Assembly (NCBI RefSeq): GCF_021390595.1
Contig: NZ_JAJEJR010000002.1
Coordinates: forward strand, 2,392,387 to 2,456,386
Source of the DNA: Paraburkholderia sp. HP33-1
GTDB lineage: Bacteria > Pseudomonadota > Gammaproteobacteria > Burkholderiales > Burkholderiaceae
Length of the DNA stretch: 64,000 nt
Direction: 5' to 3'
The notes under the pieces are model-generated. The model was not told the DNA's origin. It was given only the letters and a program-made list of their open reading frames with translations, and did not search any database. A program made the translations under genes and the position numbers. This document shows, in pieces, positions 8,769-18,100 of the stretch (its first letter is position 1; each line of letters opens with the position of its first letter).

Positions 8769-9599
8769 TCAAAGCCGGTAAAACGCGGCGGCGTTGTCGC
8801 CGAACACGGCGTCGCGCTCGGCGTCGCTCAACGACGCGAGCAGTGTGGTCGCCACCGAATGCCAGAGCAGATAGTCGCCGTTCAGTTCGAGCACCGGCCA
8901 GTCGCTGCCCCACATGAGCCGCGCGGGTCCGAAGGTGTTCAGCAGATGCTCGACGTAGGGCCGCAGCGTCATCTCGGTCCAGCCGGGCGACGCCTCAGTC
9001 GCGAGGCCCGACAGCTTGCAATGCACGTGCGGGAACGCGGCGAGCCGCGTGATCGCATCGCGCCACACCTCATAGCCCGACTGGCCGTAGCGGATCGGCG
9101 GCTTCGCGCCATGATCGACGACGATGCGCAGCGCCGGAAAACGCTCCGCGAAGATTTCGACGTATTGCACATGGCGTGAGTAGATCAGCGCATCGAACGC
9201 GAGATCGTGCGCGATCAGCGCTTCGATCGCCGGCGCCAGGCCGGGATTCGCGATCCAGCCGTCGTCGGGGAGATCTTGCAGCATCGGCCGCACGCCCTTG
9301 AACTTCGGCTCGCGCGCGAACGCCCCGATCAGATCGGGCGCGTTCGGCAGCAGCAGCGGCACCCAGCCGACCACGCCGGCGACCGACGGCTCGTGCCGCG
9401 CGATGTCGAGCAGGTAGCGGGTTTCGTCGAGCGTCTGTGCGGCCTGCACGACGACGGTCCGCTCGATGCCGGCCTGTTCGCGCAACGGCTTCAGATCGTC
9501 AGGGCCGAACGGCCGGTAGAGGATTTTCAGCTCCGGCGTCATCCACTCGTAGTCGCCCCGCGCGGGGTCCCAGTAGTGCTGGTGAGCGTCGATCGGCAT
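8769..9599 (-). CDS. Amidohydrolase-family L-fuconolactonase (probable)
   Basis: Product of 276 aa of the COG3618 amidohydrolase group. The N-terminal metal motif is DAHQHYWDP. Later come VVVQAAQTLDETRYLL, the strand IVVDHGAKPP and MWGSDWPV with the conserved Asp. Members hydrolyse sugar lactones such as L-fucono-1,5-lactone. A longer open frame exists upstream, but it overlaps the aldo/keto reductase gene. MPIDAHQHYWDP, 7 nt after that gene's stop, is the natural start. It is translationally coupled in the leftward operon. Confidence 0.87.
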   Translation of the reverse strand: MPIDAHQHYWDPARGDYEWMTPELKILYRPFGPDDLKPLREQAGIERTVVVQAAQTLDETRYLLDIARHEPSVAGVVGWVPLLLPNAPDLIGAFAREPKFKGVRPMLQDLPDDGWIANPGLAPAIEALIAHDLAFDALIYSRHVQYVEIFAERFPALRIVVDHGAKPPIRYGQSGYEVWRDAITRLAAFPHVHCKLSGLATEASPGWTEMTLRPYVEHLLNTFGPARLMWGSDWPVLELNGDYLLWHSVATTLLASLSDAERDAVFGDNAAAFYRL

Positions 9600-9606
9600 G
9601 GTCGGT

Positions 9607-10647
9607 TCAGTCCTCGGGCGCGGGCGCGCGGGGGTCGAGCAGGTCGGCGTCGCGCAGCGCGGACCACAGCGCCGCGGGGATTGGCTGCTCGAACGACGCG
9701 ACGTTCTCGCGCAATTCGTCGGCACTGCGCGCGCCGGTCAGCACGCTGGCGACCGCCGGATGCGCATACGGAAACTGCAACGCGGCGGCGGCGAGCGGCA
9801 CACCGTGCGCTCGGCACACCGCCTCCAGACGCGCGACGCGCTCGATCACCTCGGGCGGCGCGGCGCCGTAGTTGAACTTCAGATCGCCTTCGACGCCGCG
9901 CGCCAGAATGCCCGAATTGAACGCGCCGCCCAACAGGATGCTGACGCCGCGCGCTTCGCAGGCGGGCAGCAGGTCGTCGAGGGTGGTCTGCTCGAGCAGC
10001 GTATAACGGCCCGCGAGCAAGGCGCAATCGATATCGAACTCGGCCATCGCGTCCAGGATCACCGCGCCTTCGTTGACGCCGAGGCCGACCGCCTTGATCG
10101 CGCCGGTCGAGCGCAGCCGCTCCAGCGCGCGAAAGCCGCCGCCTTCGGTCAGTTGCCGCCAGTAGTGCGGATGCTGGTCGCCGTGCGTCAGGCGGCCGAT
10201 GTCGTGTATGAGCAGGATGTCGATATCGACCATGCCGAGGCGCTGCTGGCTATCCTCGTACGAACGCAGAATGCCGTCGTGCGTGTAGTCGTAGATCGCT
10301 TCGAAGGGCAGCGGACTCTGCCAGCCCTCGCGGTTGTCGAATGGCGACGTGCGCGGCACGAAACGGCGTCCGACCTTGGTCGACAGCACGTACTCGCCGC
10401 GCGGATAGTGGCGCAGCGCGGCGCCGAGCCGATGCTCGGCCTTCGTGTTGCCGTAGAGCGGCGCGGTGTCGAAGCAGCGCACGCCCGCGTCCCATGCGGC
10501 GGCGACGGTTGCATGGGCCTCCTCGTCGGACAGGTCACGGTACAGGCCGCCGAGTGGCGCCGTGCCGAGACCCAATCCGCTCACCTGCAGCGAGCTGCGG
10601 CCGATCCGGCGCCGCTGCCCGACCTTCGATCCGATCGATGCCGACAT
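9607..10647 (-). CDS. Aldo/keto reductase, L-fucose (D-threo-aldose) 1-dehydrogenase type
   Basis: Product of 346 aa. TIM-barrel aldo/keto reductase signatures include SGLGLGTAPLGG at the start, FDTAPLYGNTKAEHRLGAAL carrying the catalytic Asp and Tyr, STKVG with Lys and LLIHDIG with His. This subgroup contains D-threo-aldose (L-fucose) dehydrogenases, and the neighbours (lactonase, SDR, FAH hydrolase) fit oxidation of L-fucose to its lactone. AGGAGA precedes MSASIGS at good spacing; an upstream in-frame ATG is weaker. It is the first gene of the operon, divergent from the IclR regulator. Confidence 0.87.
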   Translation of the reverse strand: MSASIGSKVGQRRRIGRSSLQVSGLGLGTAPLGGLYRDLSDEEAHATVAAAWDAGVRCFDTAPLYGNTKAEHRLGAALRHYPRGEYVLSTKVGRRFVPRTSPFDNREGWQSPLPFEAIYDYTHDGILRSYEDSQQRLGMVDIDILLIHDIGRLTHGDQHPHYWRQLTEGGGFRALERLRSTGAIKAVGLGVNEGAVILDAMAEFDIDCALLAGRYTLLEQTTLDDLLPACEARGVSILLGGAFNSGILARGVEGDLKFNYGAAPPEVIERVARLEAVCRAHGVPLAAAALQFPYAHPAVASVLTGARSADELRENVASFEQPIPAALWSALRDADLLDPRAPAPED

Positions 10648-10905
10648 GAGCGTGTCTCCTGTTTCTGGTGTTCTTACCATGCGACGGGCGAAATGCGCCG
10701 TCAATATGGCGCGCGCCATTCAGGCGTGCACTAATTCACCAATAAACGTATTATTCATATTCGAATTTTTCCAAGTCAAGAAAACTGCGCGGCACGGATG
10801 CCGGTGTTTTCCCTGGACATAGGCCATTCAGTTCGCGAAATGCTACGCACTCGCCCGCGCTCACCAGATAATAAGAACTCCGGACGAAATTCCCCGACGC
10901 TCACG
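10648..10905. promoter_or_regulatory. Divergent control region, fucose operon / IclR gene
   Basis: 258-nt gap between divergent genes. The middle (10740-10775) is AT-rich and contains the 8-bp palindrome ATTCGAAT at 10759-10766, a plausible operator core. Promoters for both directions must lie here, but no hexamer pair is good enough to name. Confidence 0.5.
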
Positions 10906-11691
10906 ATGGACGCCGAAGACAAAGACGACGACCGCTACCGCGCCCCGGCTCTCGACAAAGGCCTCGACATTCTCGAACTGCTGTCCGAGCAGAAGGAAGG
11001 GCTCACGCGCGCCGAAATCACGCGGCGGTTGGGCCGCAACGCCAGCGAGATGTACCGGATGCTCGAACGACTCGTCGCGCGGCAATACGTGGTGCGCTCG
11101 GCGGGCGGCGACCGCTACTCGCTGAGCCTGAAGCTGTTCGCGCTCGCGCACCGTCATCCGCCGATGAACCGGCTGATCGCCGAAGCGCTGCCGCTGATGC
11201 AGCGCTTCGCCGACGCGGCCGAGCAGTCGTGCCACCTCGTCGTCTACGACCGCGGCAACCTGCTCGTGATCGCGCAGGTCGACGGTCCGGGCACGTGGGG
11301 CATGTCGGTGCGGCTCGGCTCGCGGGTCGGCCTGATCGACACTGGTTCCGGGCGTGTGATGCTCGCGTTCCAGAGCATCGAGCAGCGTCAGCAGATGCTC
11401 GCCGAGCACACGAAGGTGAAGGGCGAAGTGACGATCGATCGCGACGCGCTGGAGGAGGCCTGCGAGCGCATCCGCGCGGTGGGCTTCTGGCAGAAGGACA
11501 GCCAGCAGAGCTTCGGCGTCACCGATGTGACGTTCCCGATACTCGCGCCGTCGGGCCAGGCGATCGCGGTGCTCACCTGCCCGTATCTGCGCCGGATCGA
11601 CGAATACGTCGCGCCGACGCTCGACGCGGCCACCACGCTGCTGCGCGACACGGTGCAGGCGCTGTCGATGTTCCGCGAGCAGGCCGCGTAA
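10906..11691 (+). CDS. IclR-family transcriptional regulator
   Basis: Product of 261 aa, the normal IclR length. The N-terminal winged helix-turn-helix begins ALDKGLDILELLSEQKEGLT and continues ITRRLGRNASEMYRMLERL. The C-terminal effector domain includes SCHLVVYDRGN and DTGSGRVMLAF. The frame is open for 36 codons upstream, but MDAEDKDDDRYRAPALDKG is the family-like start. The gene is divergent from the fucose operon, so it is the likely regulator, with a pathway sugar acid or lactone as the likely effector (inference). Confidence 0.9.
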   Translation: MDAEDKDDDRYRAPALDKGLDILELLSEQKEGLTRAEITRRLGRNASEMYRMLERLVARQYVVRSAGGDRYSLSLKLFALAHRHPPMNRLIAEALPLMQRFADAAEQSCHLVVYDRGNLLVIAQVDGPGTWGMSVRLGSRVGLIDTGSGRVMLAFQSIEQRQQMLAEHTKVKGEVTIDRDALEEACERIRAVGFWQKDSQQSFGVTDVTFPILAPSGQAIAVLTCPYLRRIDEYVAPTLDAATTLLRDTVQALSMFREQAA

Positions 11692-11791
11692 TCGGCGGGC
11701 CACCCGGCGGCGCGCTCGCGCGCATGGTTTAGAATGGCGGCCCTTCCAAAATTACGCCGCATGACAGGCTCATGGGCGCATCGATTGAGCA

Positions 11792-12337
11792 ATGGCCAAA
11801 CTTCTGACCGATTCCGAATTCCAGCGTTTTTCCGAACTCCAGCAGAAGCAGTCGAGCTTCACGATCACCCCCGAAGAAGCCGACGAACTGCGCGACATCG
11901 TCGCTCACGCGCAGAAGCGCCGTGACGACCGCGCCGCCGCGATGCAAAGCATCGAGACCTTCATCCAGCAATTCGACATCACACCCGACGAGCTGTTTTC
12001 GCCCGAGCAGATCGGCGAAGCGGCGCGCACCTACGGTCTGATTCCGGCCGCGCGCAAGGAGCGCGTGCTGCCGCCGTCGCTGACGTTCAACGGCAAGCCA
12101 TATCAATGGACCACGCGGCCGCTGCCCGACGAAATCCGCGTACCGCTGTTCGACGCGTTCAAGGCTGGCGAGTCGGTGAAATCGTTCATCTCGACGCTGA
12201 AGGACGCAAATCGCTGCGCGGCCACGATCGCGCGCCTCGAGCGCGAAACCGGCGCCGTGTATGCGCAAGCGTGGCTCGATGAGCTGTCGGTCACGCGCGC
12301 GCAGGTGGATGAGGCGGTGCAGAAGCTGGCGGTATGA
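11792..12337 (+). CDS. Conserved-looking hypothetical protein, 181 aa
   Basis: Soluble, helical, charged protein. The N-terminal ~60 residues (DSEFQRFSELQQKQSSFTIT, then EEADELRDIVAHAQKRRDD) form amphipathic helices. The central part is FDITPDELFSPEQIGEAART and the C-terminal half is helical with balanced charge. There is no signal peptide or membrane helix, and no catalytic motif that I recognise. It has no DNA-binding YRxPxTG motif, so it is not an H-NS protein despite a similar N-terminal flavour. It is convergent with the acetyltransferase gene and stands alone. The codon pattern matches a real gene. Confidence 0.7.
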   Translation: MAKLLTDSEFQRFSELQQKQSSFTITPEEADELRDIVAHAQKRRDDRAAAMQSIETFIQQFDITPDELFSPEQIGEAARTYGLIPAARKERVLPPSLTFNGKPYQWTTRPLPDEIRVPLFDAFKAGESVKSFISTLKDANRCAATIARLERETGAVYAQAWLDELSVTRAQVDEAVQKLAV

Positions 12338-12379
12338 ATTGGTGAAATCGTGCGTTGAGCGGGTCGCGAGGTAAGCCGC

Positions 12380-14800
12380 TCAATGCGCGGGCGGGTTCCG
12401 GGCGGAGGAATCCGGGTCCGCGCCCGCTGTTTCGTCGAGCGCCATCCGCAAGCCCACCACACCGGGGTCATCGGTCCGCGTGATCGTGAAGCCGCTGGCT
12501 TTTGCGAGCGCGATCATCGCGGTGTTCTCGCGCAGCGCTTCGCCGACCAGCCAGTGCGTGCCGCGCGCCCGTGCGTACGCGATGATCCGCTGCATCAGCA
12601 ACTGGCCGAGGCGCCGCCCCTTCTGGTCCGAGCGCACGGCCACCGCGAATTCGGCCGTCTCGTTGTCGGGATCGGCCACCGCGCGCACCACGCCGAGCGT
12701 CTGCGCGACGCCGTCTGCGTTGTCGACCGTCGCGATCAGCGCCATTTCCCGGTCGTAGTCGATCTGGGTCATGCGCGCGAGTTGCGAGTGCTCGAACGTG
12801 CCGACCGCGCCGAAAAAACGCAGGCGCAAATCTTCCGGCGTCATCGCCTGCACGAAAGCGCGATGCGCGTTTTCGTCTTCCGGGCGAATCGGCCGCACGG
12901 TCACGCGCAGGCCTTGCCAGTCGACGGTTTCCTCGAAGCGGCGTGGATACGGCACGATCGCGAGACGGCTGCGCTGCGCACCGACGCGCAACACGGGATC
13001 GACCACCGTCACGCGATCCCGGTAGACCCTGAGCTTCAACGAGAGGCCAACGATCTCGCGTACATCGCAAACCACTTGCGACAGCGCCGTCAGCGCCGCG
13101 AGCGCCGGTTCCGGCGCGGCCAGCCTCGCGTAATGCGAACGCGTGACGATGTCGCGCGCGAGCGTCGGATTGAGCGGCGGCAGGCCGTAGACGTTCAACG
13201 CACTGGACACGCCCTCGACCGCCGGTGCGACGAAGCGGAACACGGGGCCGAAGTTATCGTCGTCGTGCAATTCGACGGCGACGTCGACGATGGGTTTGGC
13301 CGCGTCCTGCGCCTCGCCCCCTGCCCCTTCGACACCTTCCACCCGCAACCCGAAGCGCGCCAGAAACTCTGCCGCCGCCGCCCCGGCCAGCTTGCTTTCG
13401 CCGGCCGCCAACGCCTCGCGAGCCTGCGCCTGAGCGGCATCGATCGCCTCGGGAATCTGCGCGGCCAAACCCTCCGGCATTTGCATCAGCAGCTCGCGGC
13501 CCAGCCGGTACTCGACCAGACGCGCGAACGCGCGCGCGAGCCGCTGCGGCGTCGTGTGCACCGGGATGCCCTGCGCGTGCAGCGCATCCCGCGTCGCCGC
13601 ATCGACGCCGCCGAAGAAGCACGCAAGCAGCCCGCGATACGCGAATTGCTGATGCGCGATCAGCGCCTGCGCAACGTCGTCGACCGGCGCGCCATGCGTC
13701 GACGCGTGCACCACGAACGCGGTGCCCGTCGCGCGATGCTCGGCAAGCAGTTTCAGCGCGGCGCCGAAATGCTCGGGACGCGCATCGTCGCCGAGCAGCA
13801 GCGGATTGCCGCCGACCGCGTGCGGTAGCGCCTCGTGAAGCACGTCCGACGCCTCTGCCGGCCACGGCGCGAGCAGGCCGCCTGCGGCGGCGAACGCGTC
13901 GCGCGCGAGCGTCGCGAGACCGCGGTCGCTCGTGATCAGCGTCGCGGTGCCGCCCGCCGCGACGCGGCCCACGCCGAGCGTTTCGATTTCGTCGAGCAGA
14001 TCGTCGAGCGCGTCGACGCGCACGAGGCCCGCGCGCCGGAACGCCGCCGTATAGAGGCCATCGGCGGGATCGTCGCGGCCGGAGCGCAGCGCGAGCACCG
14101 GCTTGTTGCGCGCCGCCGCGCGTGCGGCCGACATGAACTTGCGCGCGGCCCGCACGCTGTCGAGTTCTAGCAGGATCGCGCGGGTGCCGGGGTCGCTCGC
14201 GAGGTAATCGAGCACGTCGCCGGCGTCCACGTCGGCCTCTGCGCCGAGCGCCACCGCGTGCGAAAAGCCGAGCCCACGCGCCTGCGCCCAGCCAAGCACC
14301 GCATTGGTCAGCGCATTGGACTGCGACACCCACGCCACGCCGCCCGCCTTGACCGTGCACGACGGCGCGCCCAGATGCGCGCCGAGCGCCGGCGACACCA
14401 CGCCGAGGCTGCCTGGTCCGACGATGCGCAGCAGATGCGGGCGCGCCGCCGACAGCGCATGGCGCAGCGCGAGCCGGTCTTCGTCGCTGCGCACTTCGCC
14501 GACGATGATCACGGCGCGCGTGCCCATGCCGCCGAGCTTGTGGATCAGCGCGGGCCACGTCGCGGGCGGCGTGCAGATCACCGCGACGGTGGGCGCCTGC
14601 GGCAAATCGCTGACGTCGTGGATCGCCGCGTCGCCGCCAAGCGTCGCGTGCTTCGGATTGACCGGCCACAGCGGACCCTGGAAGCCGCCCTCGCGCACGC
14701 GCGCCCAGACCATCGCGCCGGTGCTGCCCGGCCGCTCGGACGCGCCGATCACGGCGACGGATTTCGGGCGAAATAAGGCGTCAAGGTTGCGAACGGTCAC
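12380..14800 (-). CDS. Pat/PatZ-type acetyltransferase (NDP-forming acyl-CoA synthetase-like + GNAT)
   Basis: Product of about 806 aa. Domain order is a CoA-binding Rossmann domain (NLDALFRPKSVAVIGASERP at the start), succinyl-CoA-ligase-like domains, an ATP-grasp-like region (AAAEFLARFGLRVEGVEG) and a C-terminal GNAT N-acetyltransferase (RPIRPEDENAHRAFVQAMTP, later RSDQKGRRLGQLLMQRI binding acetyl-CoA). This is the architecture of protein lysine acetyltransferases that inactivate acyl-CoA synthetases. The best start is GTG at 14800 (TVRNLDALF), 5 nt after GGAG; the in-frame ATG further upstream adds non-family residues. It is monocistronic. Substrates are inferred from the family only. Confidence 0.88.
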   Translation of the reverse strand: MTVRNLDALFRPKSVAVIGASERPGSTGAMVWARVREGGFQGPLWPVNPKHATLGGDAAIHDVSDLPQAPTVAVICTPPATWPALIHKLGGMGTRAVIIVGEVRSDEDRLALRHALSAARPHLLRIVGPGSLGVVSPALGAHLGAPSCTVKAGGVAWVSQSNALTNAVLGWAQARGLGFSHAVALGAEADVDAGDVLDYLASDPGTRAILLELDSVRAARKFMSAARAAARNKPVLALRSGRDDPADGLYTAAFRRAGLVRVDALDDLLDEIETLGVGRVAAGGTATLITSDRGLATLARDAFAAAGGLLAPWPAEASDVLHEALPHAVGGNPLLLGDDARPEHFGAALKLLAEHRATGTAFVVHASTHGAPVDDVAQALIAHQQFAYRGLLACFFGGVDAATRDALHAQGIPVHTTPQRLARAFARLVEYRLGRELLMQMPEGLAAQIPEAIDAAQAQAREALAAGESKLAGAAAAEFLARFGLRVEGVEGAGGEAQDAAKPIVDVAVELHDDDNFGPVFRFVAPAVEGVSSALNVYGLPPLNPTLARDIVTRSHYARLAAPEPALAALTALSQVVCDVREIVGLSLKLRVYRDRVTVVDPVLRVGAQRSRLAIVPYPRRFEETVDWQGLRVTVRPIRPEDENAHRAFVQAMTPEDLRLRFFGAVGTFEHSQLARMTQIDYDREMALIATVDNADGVAQTLGVVRAVADPDNETAEFAVAVRSDQKGRRLGQLLMQRIIAYARARGTHWLVGEALRENTAMIALAKASGFTITRTDDPGVVGLRMALDETAGADPDSSARNPPAH

Positions 14801-14908
14801 GGGCGCTCCATGCGGTTGGCCAGGAATTGGAGCCCGCTTCGCGGCGGGGCGGGTGGTTTCGTCAGCATAGGCGAAGTCACGCGCCGGTGCGGGGCTGTTG
14901 CGACGGAA

Positions 14909-14942
14909 GAAAAAAAAAGCCGCGTCGAACGACACGGCTTCT
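14909..14942 (-). terminator. Terminator of prfC
   Basis: AAGCCG-n-GTCG pairs with CGAC-n-CGGCTT. Leftward the stem is followed by a run of ten T. It lies 29 nt past the prfC stop. Confidence 0.85.
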
Positions 14943-14970
14943 TACCCACAAAATCAGCGGACTTGCGACT

Positions 14971-16572
14971 TTACATCGCCTTCCTGAACGGCGCCCCCGA
15001 GTGCTCGCGCAACTCGTTGAACACGATCTTCGGCCACGCCTTCTGCGCGACTTCGATCTCAGAGACGTGCGAGGCCAGGTAGGTCGGCGCATCGGCTGCA
15101 TCGAACGCGATCCGCGCCGAATACGAATCGGTAAAGCGGCGCAGTTCGGACGCATCGTCGCAGGTCACCCAGCGCGACAGCCGGTAGCGCGCCGGCGCCA
15201 TGCGAACGTCGACCTTGTATTCGGTCGACAGACGGTGCGACACCACTTCGAACTGGAGCTGCCCGACCGCGCCGAGAATCATCAGACCACCCGCTTCGGG
15301 ACGGAACACCTGAATCGCGCCTTCTTCGCCGAGCTGCTTCAGCGCTTCGCCGAGCTGCTTCGCACGCATCGGATCGACCACTTCGACGGTCTGGAAAATT
15401 TCCGGCGCGAAGAACGGCAGGCCGACGAACTGCAGCTGCTCGCCTTCGGTCAGCGTATCGCCGAGACTCAGCGTGCCGTGATTCGGAATCCCGATGATGT
15501 CGCCCGGATACGCCTCGCTCACCGTCTCGCGACGCTGCGACAGGAACGTCACCACGTTGTTCGCGCGGAACGTCTTGTTCGAACGCGTCACCTTCACCGC
15601 CATGCCGCGCTCGAAACGTCCCGAGCATACGCGGATGAACGCGACACGGTCACGGTGCGCCAAGTCCATGTTCGCCTGCACCTTGAACACGACGCCGGTG
15701 AATTTCGATTCTTCCGGCTGCACCGGACGCTGCACGGTCATGCGCATCGACGGCGGCGGCGCGAGGTCGACCAACGCGTCGAGAATTTCCTTCACTCCGA
15801 AGTTATTGATCGCCGAGCCGAACAGCACCGGCGACTGCTGGCCGGCGAGGAACTGCTCGCGGTCGAACTCGGGCGTCGCGCCGCTGATCAGGTCGATCTC
15901 TTCCTTCGCACGCACCCACGCGTGGCCGAAACGGCCCTCGCCTTCCTCATTACCCAGTGCCTGCAGCGTTTCGACCGCACCGCCGGCCGTATCCTGGCCG
16001 GCGCGGAACACGCGCACCTGATCGCGCTGGACATCGTAGACGCCCTGAAAATCCTTACCCATGCCGATCGGCCACGTGAACGGCACGGCCGACACGCCGA
16101 GGTGCTGCTCGATTTCGTCGAGCAGTTCGAGCGGCTCGCGCACTTCGCGGTCGAGCTTGTTGATGAACGTGACGATCGGCGTCTTGCGGCTACGGCAGAC
16201 TTCGAGCAGCTTCAGCGTCTGCGCTTCGACGCCGTTCGCGCCGTCGATCACCATCACCGCGGCGTCGACCGCGGTCAGCACGCGGTAGGTGTCTTCGGAG
16301 AAGTCCTCGTGGCCCGGCGTGTCGAGCAGGTTGATCACGCAATCGCCGTACTCGAACTGCATCACCGAGCTCGCGACCGAAATGCCGCGCTGCTTTTCGA
16401 TCTCCATCCAGTCGGACGTCGCGTAGCGGTTGCTCTTGCGGCCCTTCACGGTACCGGCGATCTGGATCGCGCCCGAGAACAGCAGCAGCTTTTCGGTGAG
16501 CGTGGTTTTACCCGCATCCGGGTGGGAAATGACCGCGAACGTGCGGCGGCGTTTGAGTTCGGAGACTGACAT
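14971..16572 (-). CDS. prfC: Peptide chain release factor 3
   Basis: Product of 533 aa, the standard RF3 length. This translational GTPase has P-loop SHPDAGKT (residues 16-23), switch II DTPGHEDF and NKLDRE (G4). RF3-specific segments are GRKSNRYATSDWMEIEKQRG and the C-terminal domain with PEAGGLMILGAVGQLQFEV. It recycles RF1/RF2 from the ribosome after peptide release. It is monocistronic and leftward, with a strong terminator. The upstream gap carries copies of the dispersed 21-bp element. Confidence 0.97.
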   Translation of the reverse strand: MSVSELKRRRTFAVISHPDAGKTTLTEKLLLFSGAIQIAGTVKGRKSNRYATSDWMEIEKQRGISVASSVMQFEYGDCVINLLDTPGHEDFSEDTYRVLTAVDAAVMVIDGANGVEAQTLKLLEVCRSRKTPIVTFINKLDREVREPLELLDEIEQHLGVSAVPFTWPIGMGKDFQGVYDVQRDQVRVFRAGQDTAGGAVETLQALGNEEGEGRFGHAWVRAKEEIDLISGATPEFDREQFLAGQQSPVLFGSAINNFGVKEILDALVDLAPPPSMRMTVQRPVQPEESKFTGVVFKVQANMDLAHRDRVAFIRVCSGRFERGMAVKVTRSNKTFRANNVVTFLSQRRETVSEAYPGDIIGIPNHGTLSLGDTLTEGEQLQFVGLPFFAPEIFQTVEVVDPMRAKQLGEALKQLGEEGAIQVFRPEAGGLMILGAVGQLQFEVVSHRLSTEYKVDVRMAPARYRLSRWVTCDDASELRRFTDSYSARIAFDAADAPTYLASHVSEIEVAQKAWPKIVFNELREHSGAPFRKAM

Positions 16573-17294
16573 CGGGTCTGGCGGTCACGGAAAGGGGTTC
16601 GGGCGGTTCCCGGCAGCCCTGGGCGGCCGGTATGCCGCGCGTGGCGCGGCGGCGTCGAGCTGCGGAAGTCGGGCGCGGGCCCGGATCGGCCGGCGCTCGC
16701 GGCGCGTGCGAAAACGGGTGGCGAACAAGTCACGACCCAGCGTTCGACTAGGCGAGAATCGCTGGCGCAAAACGGCGCAAGGTGCGAATGATACACGTCT
16801 GGCGAGGCGGCCGGGGGAAAGGGGGGCGCGGCACATGCTCGCGGCCAAAGGTGAGTGTTTTCGGGACTTGCGGCGGTGAATCCCGATTCGCGGCCAAAGG
16901 TGAGGATCGCGAAGCGCATGCGCGCACCTGCAAAGGGATGCGCACTGCAACCGAGATGCTCGGGAAAACTGCGGTAAACCTTCGCACCGCTATCGACACG
17001 ATCCGGCTCGACGCCTGGAAACGCCCGCCAGCAAAGGCTGGCGTGGGTTTGGAGCAAGTGATGCAACGCCGCGCGCCGCGATGGCAATTCCTTCGCGTGG
17101 CGGTGCGTCGCGCGACAAAGCCTGGCTCACCGAAGCATCCCGCGAGGTTCGAGTGCCTGGGTGAATCACGCCCAACAGGCTCACGCGTCACGCAAAGGTG
17201 AGCGTTTTCGGGACATGTGCAACGGTGCGGAGCGAATCAAACGGCGCATCACTTCAGAGAAGCCGGACGCATAATCACGCACGCACAACGAGGC
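16573..17294. other. 720-nt gene gap between prfC and the H-NS gene
   Basis: Several long open frames cross this region on the minus strand, but they have no family likeness or ribosome sites. The recognisable content is three copies of the 21-bp origin-type element (two good, one degenerate). Confidence 0.55.
16847..17214 (+). repeat. Dispersed 21-bp element, three copies
   Basis: Plus-strand copies at 16847-16867 (AAAGGTGAGTGTTTTCGGGA core), 16896-16916 (degenerate: AAAGGTGAGGATCGCGAAG) and 17194-17214 (AAAGGTGAGCGTTTTCGGGA). They match the element repeated about 20 times at 62.5-63.9 kb. Confidence 0.8.
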
Positions 17295-17594
17295 TCAACT
17301 TTCGATCAGAAACCGCTCGCGATTCTTCCCAACGAGCCAACCCGGCGAACGCCCACGGCCGCTCCAGGTTTCGCCGGTCTTCGGATTGCGGTACTTGGCG
17401 ACCGACGTCGATGACGACTTGCGGCGCGACTTTGGCGAAGCGCTCATCAATCCGAGCTCTTCGGCGGTCAGATCGTATTCGGCGATCTTCTGCTTGATTT
17501 CGGCGATAGCTTGCGCGACTTCTTTCTCCCGTGCCGCTGCGACTTCCTTGTGGAGTTTTTCGAGTTGCGCAGTCAACTGTTTGTAAGACGCCAT
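17295..17594 (-). CDS. H-NS-family nucleoid-associated protein
   Basis: Product of 99 aa. The N-terminal helical oligomerisation domain (SYKQLTAQLEKLHKEVAAAR) leads into a basic linker (SPKSRRKSSS), then the C-terminal H-NS DNA-binding domain YRNPKTGETWSGRGRSPGWL. This protein would bind curved AT-rich DNA and silence genes. The frame extends far upstream, but MASYKQL is the family start. Its own upstream and flanking DNA is AT-richer than average. The copies of the 21-bp element beside it may be coincidental. Confidence 0.93.
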   Translation of the reverse strand: MASYKQLTAQLEKLHKEVAAAREKEVAQAIAEIKQKIAEYDLTAEELGLMSASPKSRRKSSSTSVAKYRNPKTGETWSGRGRSPGWLVGKNRERFLIES

Positions 17595-17896
17595 GCCGGT
17601 GTACCCCCATCGGTTGGACGAACCGCGATGAACTGTGAGTAGTCGTTGGCCGACACTATCAGACGAATAATTCTCAGGATAGTGAATCGCGCGGCCAGTT
17701 GCATGCGGGGCGGATGCGCTCAATCGGCGAGCACATCGTAGACGCGGCGTTCCAAGTCGACGGCCATCACCGTGGTCAACGTCGCGAGCAGGGTCGCGGC
17801 AAGTCCTGCAATCTGCATGTTCGTCCTGAGCCGGTGGAAGAAAACATGCATGCGCCATTTATTGCTGTTTCTGATCGGCGGACAGAGTGACTACTT
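17595..17896. other. Gap between the H-NS gene and the 67-aa gene
   Basis: About 300 nt. Besides a possible 32-residue leftward peptide, it holds the AT-rich H-NS upstream region (17640-17690). No strong promoter hexamers can be named. Confidence 0.4.
17720..17818 (-). CDS. Possible 32-aa hydrophobic peptide
   Basis: A leftward ORF beginning MQIAGLAATLLATLTTVMAV and ending DVLAD. AGGA is placed 5 nt before the ATG. The first 20 residues would make one membrane helix or leader. It is too short to judge by codon use, so it is reported as a possibility only. Confidence 0.3.
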   Translation of the reverse strand: MQIAGLAATLLATLTTVMAVDLERRVYDVLAD

Positions 17897-18100
17897 TCAG
17901 GCTTTTTTCCGTTTTTCCAATTCGCAAAGCGCGGCGTCGAGGCGTTTAACGCGCGTTGCCTGGGCGGGTACGAGAACCGCGCCGGAAACGTGCTCGAGCC
18001 GGTTACGCCAGTAAGACAGCGGAATACGGTCTTCTGCCGAAATATGGGAAATTATCTGCTCCAGATGCTCAATGTCTTTTTCGAGTTGCTGATGATTCAT
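17897..18100 (-). CDS. Small hypothetical protein, 67 aa
   Basis: Charged helical protein starting MNHQQLEKDIEHLEQIISHI and ending LCELEKRKKA. It is probably a soluble coiled-coil or small adaptor. The ATG follows GGGGTAAG, and TATAAT lies only 15 nt upstream of the start, which would give a very short leader. No catalytic or DNA-binding motif is recognised. It has the typical look of a small regulatory or structural protein of unknown function. Confidence 0.55.
   Translation of the reverse strand: MNHQQLEKDIEHLEQIISHISAEDRIPLSYWRNRLEHVSGAVLVPAQATRVKRLDAALCELEKRKKA

Noticed and set aside
11792..12337. H-NS-like protein at 11.8 kb
   Set aside because: The N-terminal helices resemble H-NS, but the C-terminal DNA-binding motif is missing, so it is kept as hypothetical.
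16446..17191. Minus-strand open frames in the prfC to H-NS gap
   Set aside because: Arg/Ala/Pro-rich composition, no ribosome site, and the sequence is partly built from the repeat elements.
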